NCBI GenBank assembly: GCA_005786805.1
Contig: SYCV01000233.1
Location: 1-44,159 of the forward strand
Reading direction: 5' to 3'
DNA: 44,159 bases
From: Planctomycetia bacterium
Lineage (GTDB): Bacteria; Planctomycetota; Planctomycetia; Gemmatales; Gemmataceae
Part shown: one piece after another, positions 16,900-25,226 of the stretch
Numbering within the stretch: position 1 is the stretch's first letter
Layout of the letters: the number at the start of each line of letters is the position of its first letter
Notes under the pieces: model-generated
Database searches by the model: none
What the model was told of the DNA's origin: nothing
The model's input: the letters and a program-made list of their open reading frames with translations, nothing else
Made by a program: the position numbers and the translations under genes

Positions 16900-18012
16900 T
16901 TAATAAACTTCGCCTGGTGCACCAGCTTTTGATTTGCCGGTGGATTGAAGGCTTCCGCCGTAACGAAAATGCCAGCCTTCCGCAACCCGGATGCGATGAA
17001 GATCATCCATGCTGAGGCCGTAGCGTGAAAACCATGGTTTGCCCTTGGCTTTGACAATCTCATGGATTTGTTGCACCCGGTTGACGCACTCGTTATTGGC
17101 GAATTTCTTTCGTGCATCCTCGGAGTCTTGTAGGAAATATTCCTTCCAGAACGCCCTTCCGCCCAAAACGCCGCTCGCGCCAGCCTGCATTGCCATCTCC
17201 ACCTGCTGCTTGTAGGCGGGAAAATCAACCCCGGCGCTTAGAAGGACCCATGGTCTCTCGCTTGCAGCATCAAGGGCCTGAAGGTTTTTCTGCAGTTGGG
17301 AATCGGATTCATTGCCAAGGTGGCCGGGAAATTCAGCCTTGTAAATGTCGCAGAAACGGCTTGTCTGGACAGCGCTTTCAATCACGGTTTCAGCCTTGCG
17401 GTTGATGAAGCTCTTGCTGTCTTTTTTCTCATCGCCGAATGGGAAAGCAACAGTTTCCAAAAGCAACAAGATGTCATGCTTTTTGCAATCCTCATATACC
17501 TGTTGGATGAATTCGAACTGATGTTCCGCGCTGTTGGGTTCTGTTGGTTCGTATTGGGCAAGAAGTTTTACCGCATCCGCCCCGATACCCTTGATTTTTT
17601 CAACACTAAACCCAGGCTCAAATCCGCCCAAGGGAGCATTGAATTTGTTTTTTGCGCCACCAGACTGTTCAACTCGAACTAGAACACCTACATTCTTGGG
17701 GATGTTAAATGATGCCACGCTATTCCAAACCCCGTAGTAGCCATCAACCAGCACGCCACTTGCTTGCTTGGAAAGGGCTTCGGCAAGAATGATCTTGGCC
17801 TCAACGATTTCATCAAAGGTGGGTTCTCGGTCCTGTCCCTTTTTCTTTAGACTGTCGCGGATCATGCTGATCATGGAACTGTTTTGGTCGGTGGCCACCA
17901 TGGTAAGGGTACCATTGTCGTTGCTGATTCTTTGGAGTCCCCGTAATTTTCCGGGTGTCAAACCCAGGCCAAGAAGTCGAGTAACAGAGATGCGGGAATT
18001 TTGATTGGACAT
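16900..18012 (-). CDS. LacD/YihT-like class I aldolase (tagatose-1,6-bisphosphate aldolase family)
   Basis: 370 residues. The family cleaves ketose (bis)phosphates such as tagatose-1,6-bisphosphate or 6-deoxy-6-sulfofructose-1-phosphate through a Schiff-base lysine in a TIM barrel. Visible blocks are TMVATDQNSSM, ADAVKLLAQYEPTE, LLLLETVAFPF, CDIYKAEFPG with candidate lysine K225, and LLSAGVDFPAY...VLGGRAFWKEYF. The protein is about 40 residues longer than LacD, the extra lying at both ends. The substrate cannot be decided; no lactose/galactose or sulfoquinovose genes are nearby. It is divergent from fae with about 230 bases between, so a shared promoter region with formaldehyde metabolism is possible. 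Confidence 0.83.
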   Translation of the reverse strand: MSNQNSRISVTRLLGLGLTPGKLRGLQRISNDNGTLTMVATDQNSSMISMIRDSLKKKGQDREPTFDEIVEAKIILAEALSKQASGVLVDGYYGVWNSVASFNIPKNVGVLVRVEQSGGAKNKFNAPLGGFEPGFSVEKIKGIGADAVKLLAQYEPTEPNSAEHQFEFIQQVYEDCKKHDILLLLETVAFPFGDEKKDSKSFINRKAETVIESAVQTSRFCDIYKAEFPGHLGNESDSQLQKNLQALDAASERPWVLLSAGVDFPAYKQQVEMAMQAGASGVLGGRAFWKEYFLQDSEDARKKFANNECVNRVQQIHEIVKAKGKPWFSRYGLSMDDLHRIRVAEGWHFRYGGSLQSTGKSKAGAPGEVY

Positions 18013-18239
18013 GACTATTAAATCCTCAAATTTAAAAAAAAGTAATATGGTACCGTCTAGGAAATTCTATTTTTATTTGGCTTTATAGCAAGCGTTATCC
18101 ATAATTATGAGGCATATTCAAGTCGACCTTCGTGTTCAAATAATATTTCACAAATTATCTGGTTGATTATAAGTTCAATTATCTTTATAGTTCCCCTGAG
18201 GTAATGTTGTTTTTTAATGATTAAATGGAGAATATTATC

Positions 18240-18737
18240 ATGTCGATGTTCATTGGTGAATCTTTGGTCGGTGATGGAAATGAAGTTGCGCATATCGATC
18301 TTTTGATCGGGTCAAAGGAAGGCCCTGTAGGGGTTGCTTTTGCAAATGCGATCGCGACCCAATCCGCAGGCCATAACAGTCTGCTTGCTGTTGTTGCTCC
18401 AAACCTGATCTGCAAGCCAGCGACTGTGATGATCACCAAAGTCACCATCAAAGGCCTTAAGCAAGCTGTTCAAATGTTTGGCCCCGCCCAGGCAGGTGTT
18501 GCCCGCGCAGTTGCCGACAGTGTCGCTGAAGGCGTGATCAGCAACCAGCAGGCTGAGAGCATGGTTTGTGTTTGTGGCGTTTTCATTCATCCACAGGCCG
18601 CCGATGACAACAAGATTTTTGAATACAACTACAAGGCCACCAAGGATGCTTTGAAAAAAGCCCTTGCAAATGAGCCCAAGGTTGAAACCATTACTGCCCA
18701 GAAGGACAAGGTTAAACATCCTTTCTCCCCCAAGTAA
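18240..18737 (+). CDS. fae: Formaldehyde-activating enzyme (Fae)
   Basis: 165 residues from the ATG at 18240, which has GGAG about ten bases upstream; an in-frame ATG at 18225 adds only five codons. Fae condenses formaldehyde with tetrahydromethanopterin to methylene-H4MPT in the cytoplasm. The N-terminal signature GESLVGDGNEVAHIDLLIG contains the catalytic histidine (H18 here). Further family blocks are EGPVGVAFANAIA, AGHNSLLAVVAPNL and FGPAQAGVARAVADSV, and the length is standard. The next gene is the methylene-H4MPT dehydrogenase, the following pathway step, separated by a strong terminator. The genes for later steps and for H4MPT synthesis are outside the window. Confidence 0.97.
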   Translation: MSMFIGESLVGDGNEVAHIDLLIGSKEGPVGVAFANAIATQSAGHNSLLAVVAPNLICKPATVMITKVTIKGLKQAVQMFGPAQAGVARAVADSVAEGVISNQQAESMVCVCGVFIHPQAADDNKIFEYNYKATKDALKKALANEPKVETITAQKDKVKHPFSPK

Positions 18738-18760
18738 TTGATTGGATTGGGACTACTTTG

Positions 18761-18796
18761 AATCATGGGGGTGACTAGCCCCCATGATTTTTTTTT
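18761..18796 (+). terminator. Intrinsic terminator between fae and the methylene-H4MPT dehydrogenase gene
   Basis: An 11-bp perfect stem AATCATGGGGG/CCCCCATGATT with a seven-base loop, then nine T residues. It lies 24 bases after the fae stop and ends about 25 bases before the next start codon, leaving no room for an obvious separate promoter. It probably makes the downstream gene a lower-level readthrough product. Confidence 0.92.
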
Positions 18797-18821
18797 GCAT
18801 CAATGTATCAAGGTGGTTTTT

Positions 18822-19694
18822 ATGGAAAAGAAAAAGATATTGGTTCAATTTGATCCAGATTTGCATGCGAGTGTTTTTGATCGGGTTGTCGCGATTGATT
18901 CCGGAGTGGATGAATTGTTCAGCTATTCCAATGTGCAACCAGAACAGGTTCGGGATCTTGTCCATGGTGCGATTTTCACGCGTGGGCCCAAAGATCTTAA
19001 AAATACGGCTCTTTTCATAGGGGGCGCAAATGTTGAGAAAAGTGAAAAATTAATGGAAAAGGCCCTTGCAGCGATGGTGCCACAGTTTGGTTTAAGGGTT
19101 TCGGTGCTATTCGATGCAAATGGTTGCAATACAACTGCGGCGGCCGCGGTTAGAACAGCAGCAAAAACACTTGATTTAAACGGAAAAAAAGCACTTATTC
19201 TCGCGGGTACCGGCCCTGTGGGGCAAAGGGCTGCCCTTTTGTTGGCAAAATTGGGGGCACAGGTGCTTCTCTCATCACGCACACTTGAGAAAGCTCAATT
19301 TGCGGTTTTATCCCTGGCAAAAAAAATTGGAGAGTCCTTTTCCCCAATCGCTGTCCAAATTGCCAATGAGGACGAATTGGTAAAATCTCTGAAGGGTGTT
19401 GAACTTGTAATTTCTACTGGAGCCGCGGGGGTTTCTCTTTTACCGGAAAAAATCAGAAAGGCCATTGATTCGCTTAAGATGGTGATTGATCTTAACGCGG
19501 TGCCTCCCCTAGGAATTGAAGGTACTTCAGTGATGGATAAGGGCCTAGTAAGAGACGGCGTTGTTTGTTTTGGCGCTATTGGGGTCGGTGATTTAAAGAT
19601 GAAAATTCATCGAGCTGCCATTGCCGCACTTTTCACTGCCAATGATCAGGTCATGGATGCGGCTGAAGTTTATGAGATTTCAAAGGGTTTTTAG
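18822..19694 (+). CDS. mtdB: NAD(P)-dependent methylenetetrahydromethanopterin dehydrogenase (MtdB type)
   Basis: 290 residues from the ATG at 18822 with AAGGTGG just upstream; an earlier frame opening at 18765 would start inside the terminator stem. It oxidises methylene-H4MPT to methenyl-H4MPT, the step after Fae. The N-terminus (KKILVQFDPDLHASVFDRVVAID) is typical of the Mtd family. The Rossmann site is GTGPVG (129-134) followed by SSR, suggesting the adenine-ribose pocket. GCNTTAAAAVR precedes it and FGAIGVGDLKMKIHRAAI lies near the end. MtdA (NADP-specific) is a close alternative, but adjacency to fae favours an H4MPT role. It converges on the CbiX-like gene with stop codons overlapping. 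Confidence 0.9.
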   Translation: MEKKKILVQFDPDLHASVFDRVVAIDSGVDELFSYSNVQPEQVRDLVHGAIFTRGPKDLKNTALFIGGANVEKSEKLMEKALAAMVPQFGLRVSVLFDANGCNTTAAAAVRTAAKTLDLNGKKALILAGTGPVGQRAALLLAKLGAQVLLSSRTLEKAQFAVLSLAKKIGESFSPIAVQIANEDELVKSLKGVELVISTGAAGVSLLPEKIRKAIDSLKMVIDLNAVPPLGIEGTSVMDKGLVRDGVVCFGAIGVGDLKMKIHRAAIAALFTANDQVMDAAEVYEISKGF

Positions 19695-20056
19695 CCAAGC
19701 GCTTCTTTGATTCTCTCACGGATGATAGTTTCCAGCAACGGATGGCGACCCAGATGCCCTGCCAGTTTGAATTGGACTGTGGGGTGTTTTTTTGAAAGTA
19801 AATCACAGGATTCAGTGAGATCTTTTCTCACATGGACTCCTGCTGATAAAAAATAGGGAACCATGATCACTTGCTGGGCCCCCCTCAAGACACATGTGTC
19901 TCCTCCGCTTTCAATACCCGGTTCAGCCAATTCCAGATATGAGGGTTCCACAATTTGAATATCGTCAGATACAAGCCTTTTTGCCAACAGAACCAGGTCT
20001 TCATTTGCCTCTTTGTTTCGGCTTCCATGTGCGATAAGTAGAAGGGCTTTCTTCAT
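19691..20056 (-). CDS. CbiX-like single-domain sirohydrochlorin chelatase
   Basis: 121 residues, the size of short CbiX (CbiXS) and SirB domains. These enzymes insert Co2+ or Fe2+ into sirohydrochlorin for cobalamin or siroheme. The hallmark LLLIAHGSRNKEAN at the N-terminus holds the metal-binding histidine, and VIMVPYFLSAGVHVRKDL holds the second. The gene follows the SirB1-like gene by 17 bases, probably as one operon, and its stop overlaps that of the methylene-H4MPT dehydrogenase. Cobalt versus iron cannot be decided. Confidence 0.87.
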   Translation of the reverse strand: MKKALLLIAHGSRNKEANEDLVLLAKRLVSDDIQIVEPSYLELAEPGIESGGDTCVLRGAQQVIMVPYFLSAGVHVRKDLTESCDLLSKKHPTVQFKLAGHLGRHPLLETIIRERIKEALG

Positions 20057-20073
20057 TTTTAAATTACCGTTTG

Positions 20074-20895
20074 TTAATTGCTGTTGGAAATCTCTTTTTT
20101 AGCCTGTTTGATCCAATTGTTGATTTCATCATCTTCCAGGGCTGATGGAACTTTCCTGATGTATGATTCCAAGTTGGAAAGCGCCTTGCTAGGTTGCCCC
20201 GCCTGAAGCAAAACCACGCCTAAGTCCCTGATTTGTGATGGGTCATTGGGGGCGATCTGCCTAAGTCTGTTTAATATGCGGATGGATCGATTGATATCAT
20301 TTTTCCGCAGATAAATTAATTTAAGGTTGGTAAGCATTCGGATGATTACGGAAGCGGTCGGGAGGGGCGAGAAGTGAGACTCAGAAAGCGAAAGTTGTTC
20401 ACCGGTGGCCTTGAAGGATAGAAGTTCACAATCGCTCTGGGAAAGGATTTTGCCCCCATTGAAAACATCAAAATAAACGGAGTGGTTTCCTTCACAGGCC
20501 ATGGTGATGAAATGTCCGGGTAAGCCAACGCCAAAAAGGCGTAGACCGATTTTTTTTCCTATGCAAATCGCTAACACTGATAAGGAGATTGGTATGCCTA
20601 ATCTTCGATCGATCACCATGTTCAAATAGCTGTTTTGATGGTCGTAGTAATCGTTTTTATTCCCCTGCAAACCAAGTTCATGCGCCAGGTAGCGGGTGAA
20701 AGCCTTGATTCGAACCTCGAGATCTGTCCCGCCGGGAAGTTTGCATCCATGTGAAAAAGCTGCAATTTCAGACTTGTAGGCTGGGATATCCAAGTTAGGA
20801 TATTCATCCAAGGCAAGACTGAGTGCTAGTGATTCCAAACAAACACTGGCATTGGGGTTTTCAGCCAGTAATAAAAGATCGCTATCCAGGTTCAT
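20074..20895 (-). CDS. SirB1/transglutaminase-like protein with TPR tail
   Basis: 273 residues from the ATG at 20895; the frame stays open into the divergent kinase gene, so the longer version is rejected. The N-terminal half is the SirB1 N domain of the transglutaminase-like superfamily (NSYLNMVIDRRLGIPISLSV, then GVGLPGHFI and a FDVFNGG strand). The usual catalytic cysteine is not obvious. The C-terminal ~90 residues form TPR-like helices (LTNLKLIYLRKNDINRSIRI, then VLLQAGQPSKALSNLESYI). Such proteins are widespread, with no settled biochemical role. It is cotranscribed with the CbiX-like gene downstream and divergent from the Ser/Thr kinase. Confidence 0.85.
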   Translation of the reverse strand: MNLDSDLLLLAENPNASVCLESLALSLALDEYPNLDIPAYKSEIAAFSHGCKLPGGTDLEVRIKAFTRYLAHELGLQGNKNDYYDHQNSYLNMVIDRRLGIPISLSVLAICIGKKIGLRLFGVGLPGHFITMACEGNHSVYFDVFNGGKILSQSDCELLSFKATGEQLSLSESHFSPLPTASVIIRMLTNLKLIYLRKNDINRSIRILNRLRQIAPNDPSQIRDLGVVLLQAGQPSKALSNLESYIRKVPSALEDDEINNWIKQAKKEISNSN

Positions 20896-20949
20896 GTAGC
20901 TATATATTATAGATGGTTGTTTTGTTGAAGGAATAATTTTTGGGTCATT

Positions 20950-22452
20950 ATGGAACTTACTGTTCAAAATGTTTATGGTTTGATACTTCGAAGCAAGCTG
21001 ATGAAGCCTGATGAGGCAAAGGTCGTTTTGCAAAGATGGAAGGACGAGTCGAAATCCCACTATTCTGACTTGGGCAAGTTTGCAGGCTGGCTTGTAAGTC
21101 GAAAATATGTGACTGAATACCAGGCATCCCTTCTGATTCGAGGTCATGGTGAAGGCTTTTTCATCAACAGTTACAAAATTTTGGAAAGACTTGGTAAAGG
21201 CCGAATGGGCGGCGTTTACAAGGCTGAGCATGAAACAGGCCAGATTGTGGCCCTAAAGGTCCTGCCTCCTTCGAAATCCCGCGAGAAAAATTTCCTGATG
21301 CGATTTCACCGGGAAGCGCAGATGACCATGAAATTGGTTCACCCCAATATTGTAAGGACTTTTGAAACTGGCGTATGTAATGGGCTGCATTACATGGTCA
21401 TGGATTATCTAGCGGGTGAGACACTTGATCAATTTTTAAAACGAAGTGGCAAAGTGCCCCCGGCGGAGTCGTGCCATATTGTTTACCAAGCTCTTAGGGG
21501 GTTAGATTGTATTTTTCAGCATGGGTTGGTTCATAGGGATTTGAAACCCGCGAACATGATGCTCGCAGGCCAGGTTCCAAATGCCAAGATTTTAGATAAA
21601 ACACTCAAAATTCTTGATATGGGTCTGGGTAAACTCACCAAAAACAAGGAACCGGTACACCAAGTCGCCACGGCTTTGCACCTCACGGATGAAGGCGTGA
21701 TCCTGGGTACCCCGGACTATATGGCTCCCGAGCAAGCCCGGGATGCCAGAAACATTGATATTCGGGCGGACATTTATAGCCTTGGTTGTGTTCTATATCA
21801 TTTGTTGACTGGTCAGCCACCATTTCCAGACACGAACATTGTCAATCAAATGATCAGGCATGCCACCGAGGAACCAAAACCAGCAAGTTTTTTCAACCCC
21901 CAGGTACCTGATGGCTTGAACAAGATTATCAATACCATGCTTGCGAAAGATCCTTCCAACCGTTACGAGGTCCCTGAAAAGTGCTCTCAAGCGCTTGCTA
22001 TTTTCTTGAATTCGGGGCCGTTTGTGTCCGCTCCTGGTGTTGAATCGGAGATAAAACTCAAAAAGTATTTAACCTGGCTTGAAACTGAAAAAACCGCCAT
22101 CAAGGAAAAAAATAAAAATAATAAGGATGACGGTGTGCTTTACGATCCACCTTCTGAAAACAATTCAGACCAGGGCACTGAGAGTGATCCCGGAATCGAG
22201 CCCAATTATTCGGTGACACTGGTATCTAATATTCCACCAGATAATGATTCTTTTGATTTTAATGCTTCCGACCCTGTCTACATTAATTCCAGGAAGAAGA
22301 CTGGTGAAGCTTCGAGTGGTTGGCTTAATTTGTCAAGATTTACTCGGAAAGAGCTTGTTTTTTTGGGAGTTGGAGTGGGTATGGGGGCTATTGCGACATT
22401 AATCGGTTGCATTATAGCCTTGGTGGTTTTTTCTCCCTTTAGCAATAAGTGA
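20950..22452 (+). CDS. Membrane-anchored Ser/Thr protein kinase
   Basis: 500 residues. An ~70-residue helical N-terminal domain of the kind common in planctomycete kinases precedes the Hanks-type kinase. The kinase has glycine loop GKGRMGGVY (82-90), VALKVLP with the ATP lysine, HRDLKPAN with catalytic D197, and metal-binding D223 in DMG (a DFG variant frequent in this group). TPDYMAPEQA is the activation segment end (APE 259-261). After the kinase come an acidic linker (about 360-460) and one C-terminal membrane helix (about 470-495) with only a few residues outside. It has no sensory domain beyond the membrane. The deacetylase gene starts six bases after its stop, which suggests a link to amino-sugar metabolism. 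Confidence 0.9.
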   Translation: MELTVQNVYGLILRSKLMKPDEAKVVLQRWKDESKSHYSDLGKFAGWLVSRKYVTEYQASLLIRGHGEGFFINSYKILERLGKGRMGGVYKAEHETGQIVALKVLPPSKSREKNFLMRFHREAQMTMKLVHPNIVRTFETGVCNGLHYMVMDYLAGETLDQFLKRSGKVPPAESCHIVYQALRGLDCIFQHGLVHRDLKPANMMLAGQVPNAKILDKTLKILDMGLGKLTKNKEPVHQVATALHLTDEGVILGTPDYMAPEQARDARNIDIRADIYSLGCVLYHLLTGQPPFPDTNIVNQMIRHATEEPKPASFFNPQVPDGLNKIINTMLAKDPSNRYEVPEKCSQALAIFLNSGPFVSAPGVESEIKLKKYLTWLETEKTAIKEKNKNNKDDGVLYDPPSENNSDQGTESDPGIEPNYSVTLVSNIPPDNDSFDFNASDPVYINSRKKTGEASSGWLNLSRFTRKELVFLGVGVGMGAIATLIGCIIALVVFSPFSNK

Positions 22453-22458
22453 TTGCAA

Positions 22459-23601
22459 ATGATTTTCCGAGCAAGGCATTATCAAACTGAAGAACTCTTG
22501 GACATCATCTGTGAGGATGGGGTTATTGTTTCCGTGGCAAAGGCTGGAACCCGTATACCTGATTACATTTCAGATTTTGTATCCCCTGCTTTTTTTGATT
22601 TGCAAATAAATGGTGCATTAGGTGTTGCGTTCAGTGATATCAATCTTGATGTAAGCGGGATTTTAAAGGTTATTGAGGTATGTAAATACCATGGTATCTC
22701 GGCGATTTGCCCCACAATCATCACTAACTCGCACGAGATATTGCTTCACGGTTTTAAAACACTAAGGCTGGCATGTGAAAATGATCCCTCAATCTGCAGG
22801 GCGATGCCTTGTTTTCATCTTGAGGGCCCCTATATAAGTGCTGAAGACGGACCAAGGGGAGCTCACCTCAGGCAGCATGTGCGCATTCCAAATTATGAGG
22901 AATTCAAGCAGCATCAGGCTGCATCTGGTAATCGCATCAAGTTGATAACACTTGCCCCGGAGTTGCAAGGGGCGCTGGATTTTATCAGAAAGGTCCACCA
23001 GGATGGGGTTGTTGTTGCCATCGGTCATACCGCTGCAAGCCCCGGGGTTATTCGGGAAGCGGTTTTGGCAGGTGCGACTCTTTCGACCCATCTGGGGAAT
23101 GGATCTCATGCGATGTTGCCAAGGCATGAGAGTTATTTTTGGGAACAACTGGGCTCAGATGCTCTATCGGCGAGTATCATCACGGATGGGCATCATCTTC
23201 CCGAGGCTTTGATCAAGGCCATAGTTAGAACAAAACCTTTGAATAAGCAAATAATCACATGTGACGCCAGTGGCTTGGCTGGCCTGCCCCCAGGGAGATA
23301 CGCGCTTTGGAACCAGGAGATTGATATTTTGCAAAATGGAAGAGTCGTGGTTCCCGGCACCCCTTTCCTTGCAGGTTCAGGATCTTTCACTGACGATTGT
23401 GTCGCCCATCTTGTCTCCCTGGGGATTGTTTCTAAGAATCATGCCCTAGAGATGGCGACTAACGCGCCAAGAAGGTTGCTCAAATTGCCTGAAGTTAAAA
23501 TCCAGACAGGGGAAATTGCAAATATGATATTTATTGATTCAAATGAATCTTTGCCATTTCGACTAAAGCATGTGGTTGTAGACGGTCTCTTGATCAGATG
23601 A
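22459..23601 (+). CDS. nagA: N-acetylglucosamine-6-phosphate deacetylase (NagA family)
   Basis: 380 residues from the ATG at 22459; a TTG two codons earlier is also possible. NagA removes acetate from GlcNAc-6-phosphate in the cytoplasm for cell-wall or chitin sugar recycling. Metal-binding and catalytic positions are present: E122 in HLEGPY, H190 in GHT, H211 in THL, and catalytic D269 in TCDASGLAG. Differences from the E. coli enzyme are THLGNGSHAML in place of THLFNAM and the fuller CDASGLAG motif, seen in a divergent subgroup, so the exact substrate is less certain. It is tightly coupled to the upstream kinase gene. No nagB is visible. Confidence 0.85.
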   Translation: MIFRARHYQTEELLDIICEDGVIVSVAKAGTRIPDYISDFVSPAFFDLQINGALGVAFSDINLDVSGILKVIEVCKYHGISAICPTIITNSHEILLHGFKTLRLACENDPSICRAMPCFHLEGPYISAEDGPRGAHLRQHVRIPNYEEFKQHQAASGNRIKLITLAPELQGALDFIRKVHQDGVVVAIGHTAASPGVIREAVLAGATLSTHLGNGSHAMLPRHESYFWEQLGSDALSASIITDGHHLPEALIKAIVRTKPLNKQIITCDASGLAGLPPGRYALWNQEIDILQNGRVVVPGTPFLAGSGSFTDDCVAHLVSLGIVSKNHALEMATNAPRRLLKLPEVKIQTGEIANMIFIDSNESLPFRLKHVVVDGLLIR

Positions 23602-23858
23602 AACTTACCAAAATCGACTTTTGAGACTCACGGGTCGTTTGATTTTTAATTTTTGGGGTTTTTGTAATTCCGAAGATTTTAAGAATTGAGGTTATGAATT
23701 TTTAAATTACGGGAGTTTCCATCAAGTGGATTCTAATTTTAAAAACAAAAAGTGTGTAAATGTAAAAGTTTATTTGTTGTAATACAAATATTACTGTCAT
23801 AGGATAAACTTAATTGTTTTTTAATGATTTGTTTGAACTAATTAGGTTGAAGTAACTC

Positions 23859-25142
23859 ATGAGCCAGGCAATTTCCAAAGCAAAAATCCATGTTGAAAGA
23901 ATGATGCATCGCAGCAGTGTTGCAGTTGCTGGCGATTCTGTCGCAAGTTATTCGTTGTTAAAATTAATTCCCGCCATTGGTGGTGGTGCATCCATTGGAA
24001 TTAACATGGCGATGGTCTTGGATGTCTCAGGCTCCATGTATGAGGAAGATGGGACCGGAAAGAGTCGTATCAGCAGGGTGCAGGAGGCTGCATGTTCCGC
24101 TTTGAATTTTTTAAGGCCCAATGACTCAATTGCAATCGTCGCTTTTGCTAATAATGCTGAATTGGTGCTTCCTTCCACACCGGTCTCTCAAAAAGATAAA
24201 ATAATTGATGTCATCATGCGCATTGATATGTTCAATGTTGATGCCGGCGGCACATCAATGGATCAAGGAATTGATCTTGCACTTGGTGAACTTCAAAAAA
24301 ACCTTGGTTCGGGGGGTATTTCCCATTTAGTTGTTCTCACGGATGGTGAAACTTCTGGGGAGCAATTGTGCAAGGAGTACGCAAAGTCTGCGGCTGAGAA
24401 GAAGATCAATTTTAGCGTGATAGGTGTGGGCACGGAGTGGAATTCCGGATTGATCAAGGACTTGGCTGCATTGTCGAATGGCAAATGGCACTACATTGAT
24501 GTGAATCAGGTGGACTCTGCCCAAAAAGTATTCATGAGCGAGTTTCAAAGCCTTGCCGCGGTTGGTTTCCGCGATGTGCAAATTCATTTCAGAGTGATGA
24601 AGGATATAAAAATCAGACGGGTTCGCATGGTTGTTCCCGAGATAAAGGATCTCCCGCTTCAAGAAGTTGAAGATAGGCATTGCGTTGCACAACTTGGCAC
24701 TTTGGAAAAAGATAAAACATCAAGGTACATACTTGATCTGAGCTTACCCAAGCGCCCTGATGGAAAGTTCAAGCTTTTGGATGTGGAAGTGACTTTCGAC
24801 ACCGGCACAGGCGTGAAAGAAACCAGCGGTTTGATTCCAATTGAGATGACCTACACCGCTGCTGGTAATGGCTATATCAATGCCGAGGTTGCCAAGCATA
24901 TTGATGAAGTTCAGATCTTTGAGTTGAACAAGAATCTGCAAAATGCGATTTCCTCAGGAAATACCCAGGAAGCAACCCGTGTCGCCCAAAGCATTGAGAA
25001 AAAAGGGGAGGTCATGGGGGCCCGGGCTGCAAAGAAAACAATGCTTGCCAAGCAGGTTCTCGCGGAAATCAACCAAGGCGGAAAAGTCTCAAAGAAAACC
25101 CAGTTGGCTGTTGATGATGCTGCCAGAGCTGCTGATGAGTAA
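23859..25142 (+). CDS. VWA-domain protein, first gene of a phosphosignalling cluster
   Basis: 427 residues with no signal peptide or membrane segment, so cytoplasmic. The von Willebrand A domain covers about 45-235 and has a complete MIDAS: D55-x-S57-x-S59, T132 and D162 (LTDGE). A beta-rich domain (about 240-350) and a Lys/Ala-rich helical tail follow. The layout resembles the VWA proteins of inter-alpha-inhibitor or YfbK type more than the short TerY. Five genes in the same direction follow, encoding FHA, kinase, pseudokinase-PP2C and two membrane proteins. I infer that it is the effector or scaffold that responds to kinase and phosphatase activity. The start codon has only a weak ribosome site. 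Confidence 0.85.
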   Translation: MSQAISKAKIHVERMMHRSSVAVAGDSVASYSLLKLIPAIGGGASIGINMAMVLDVSGSMYEEDGTGKSRISRVQEAACSALNFLRPNDSIAIVAFANNAELVLPSTPVSQKDKIIDVIMRIDMFNVDAGGTSMDQGIDLALGELQKNLGSGGISHLVVLTDGETSGEQLCKEYAKSAAEKKINFSVIGVGTEWNSGLIKDLAALSNGKWHYIDVNQVDSAQKVFMSEFQSLAAVGFRDVQIHFRVMKDIKIRRVRMVVPEIKDLPLQEVEDRHCVAQLGTLEKDKTSRYILDLSLPKRPDGKFKLLDVEVTFDTGTGVKETSGLIPIEMTYTAAGNGYINAEVAKHIDEVQIFELNKNLQNAISSGNTQEATRVAQSIEKKGEVMGARAAKKTMLAKQVLAEINQGGKVSKKTQLAVDDAARAADE

Positions 25143-25226
25143 TCCTGATTCTTTTTAAGGCAAGATGCCGTTTTGTTATAGGACTTTGATCCGAAGTTTA
25201 AATTTGAGTTCAAGAGAGGTGCTGGA

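Noticed and set aside
18765-18821. Longer version of the methylene-H4MPT dehydrogenase starting inside the terminator stem
   Set aside because: Start would be within the hairpin; the ATG at 18822 has its own AAGGTGG and matches the family N-terminus.
20896-21231. N-terminal extension of the SirB1-like protein
   Set aside because: It overlaps the divergent kinase coding region by about 280 bases and shows no family similarity.
23602-23858. Possible promoter or operator with TTGTAATACAA in front of the signalling island
   Set aside because: The dyad is only 4-3-4 in a very AT-rich stretch and no convincing -35/-10 pair accompanies it.
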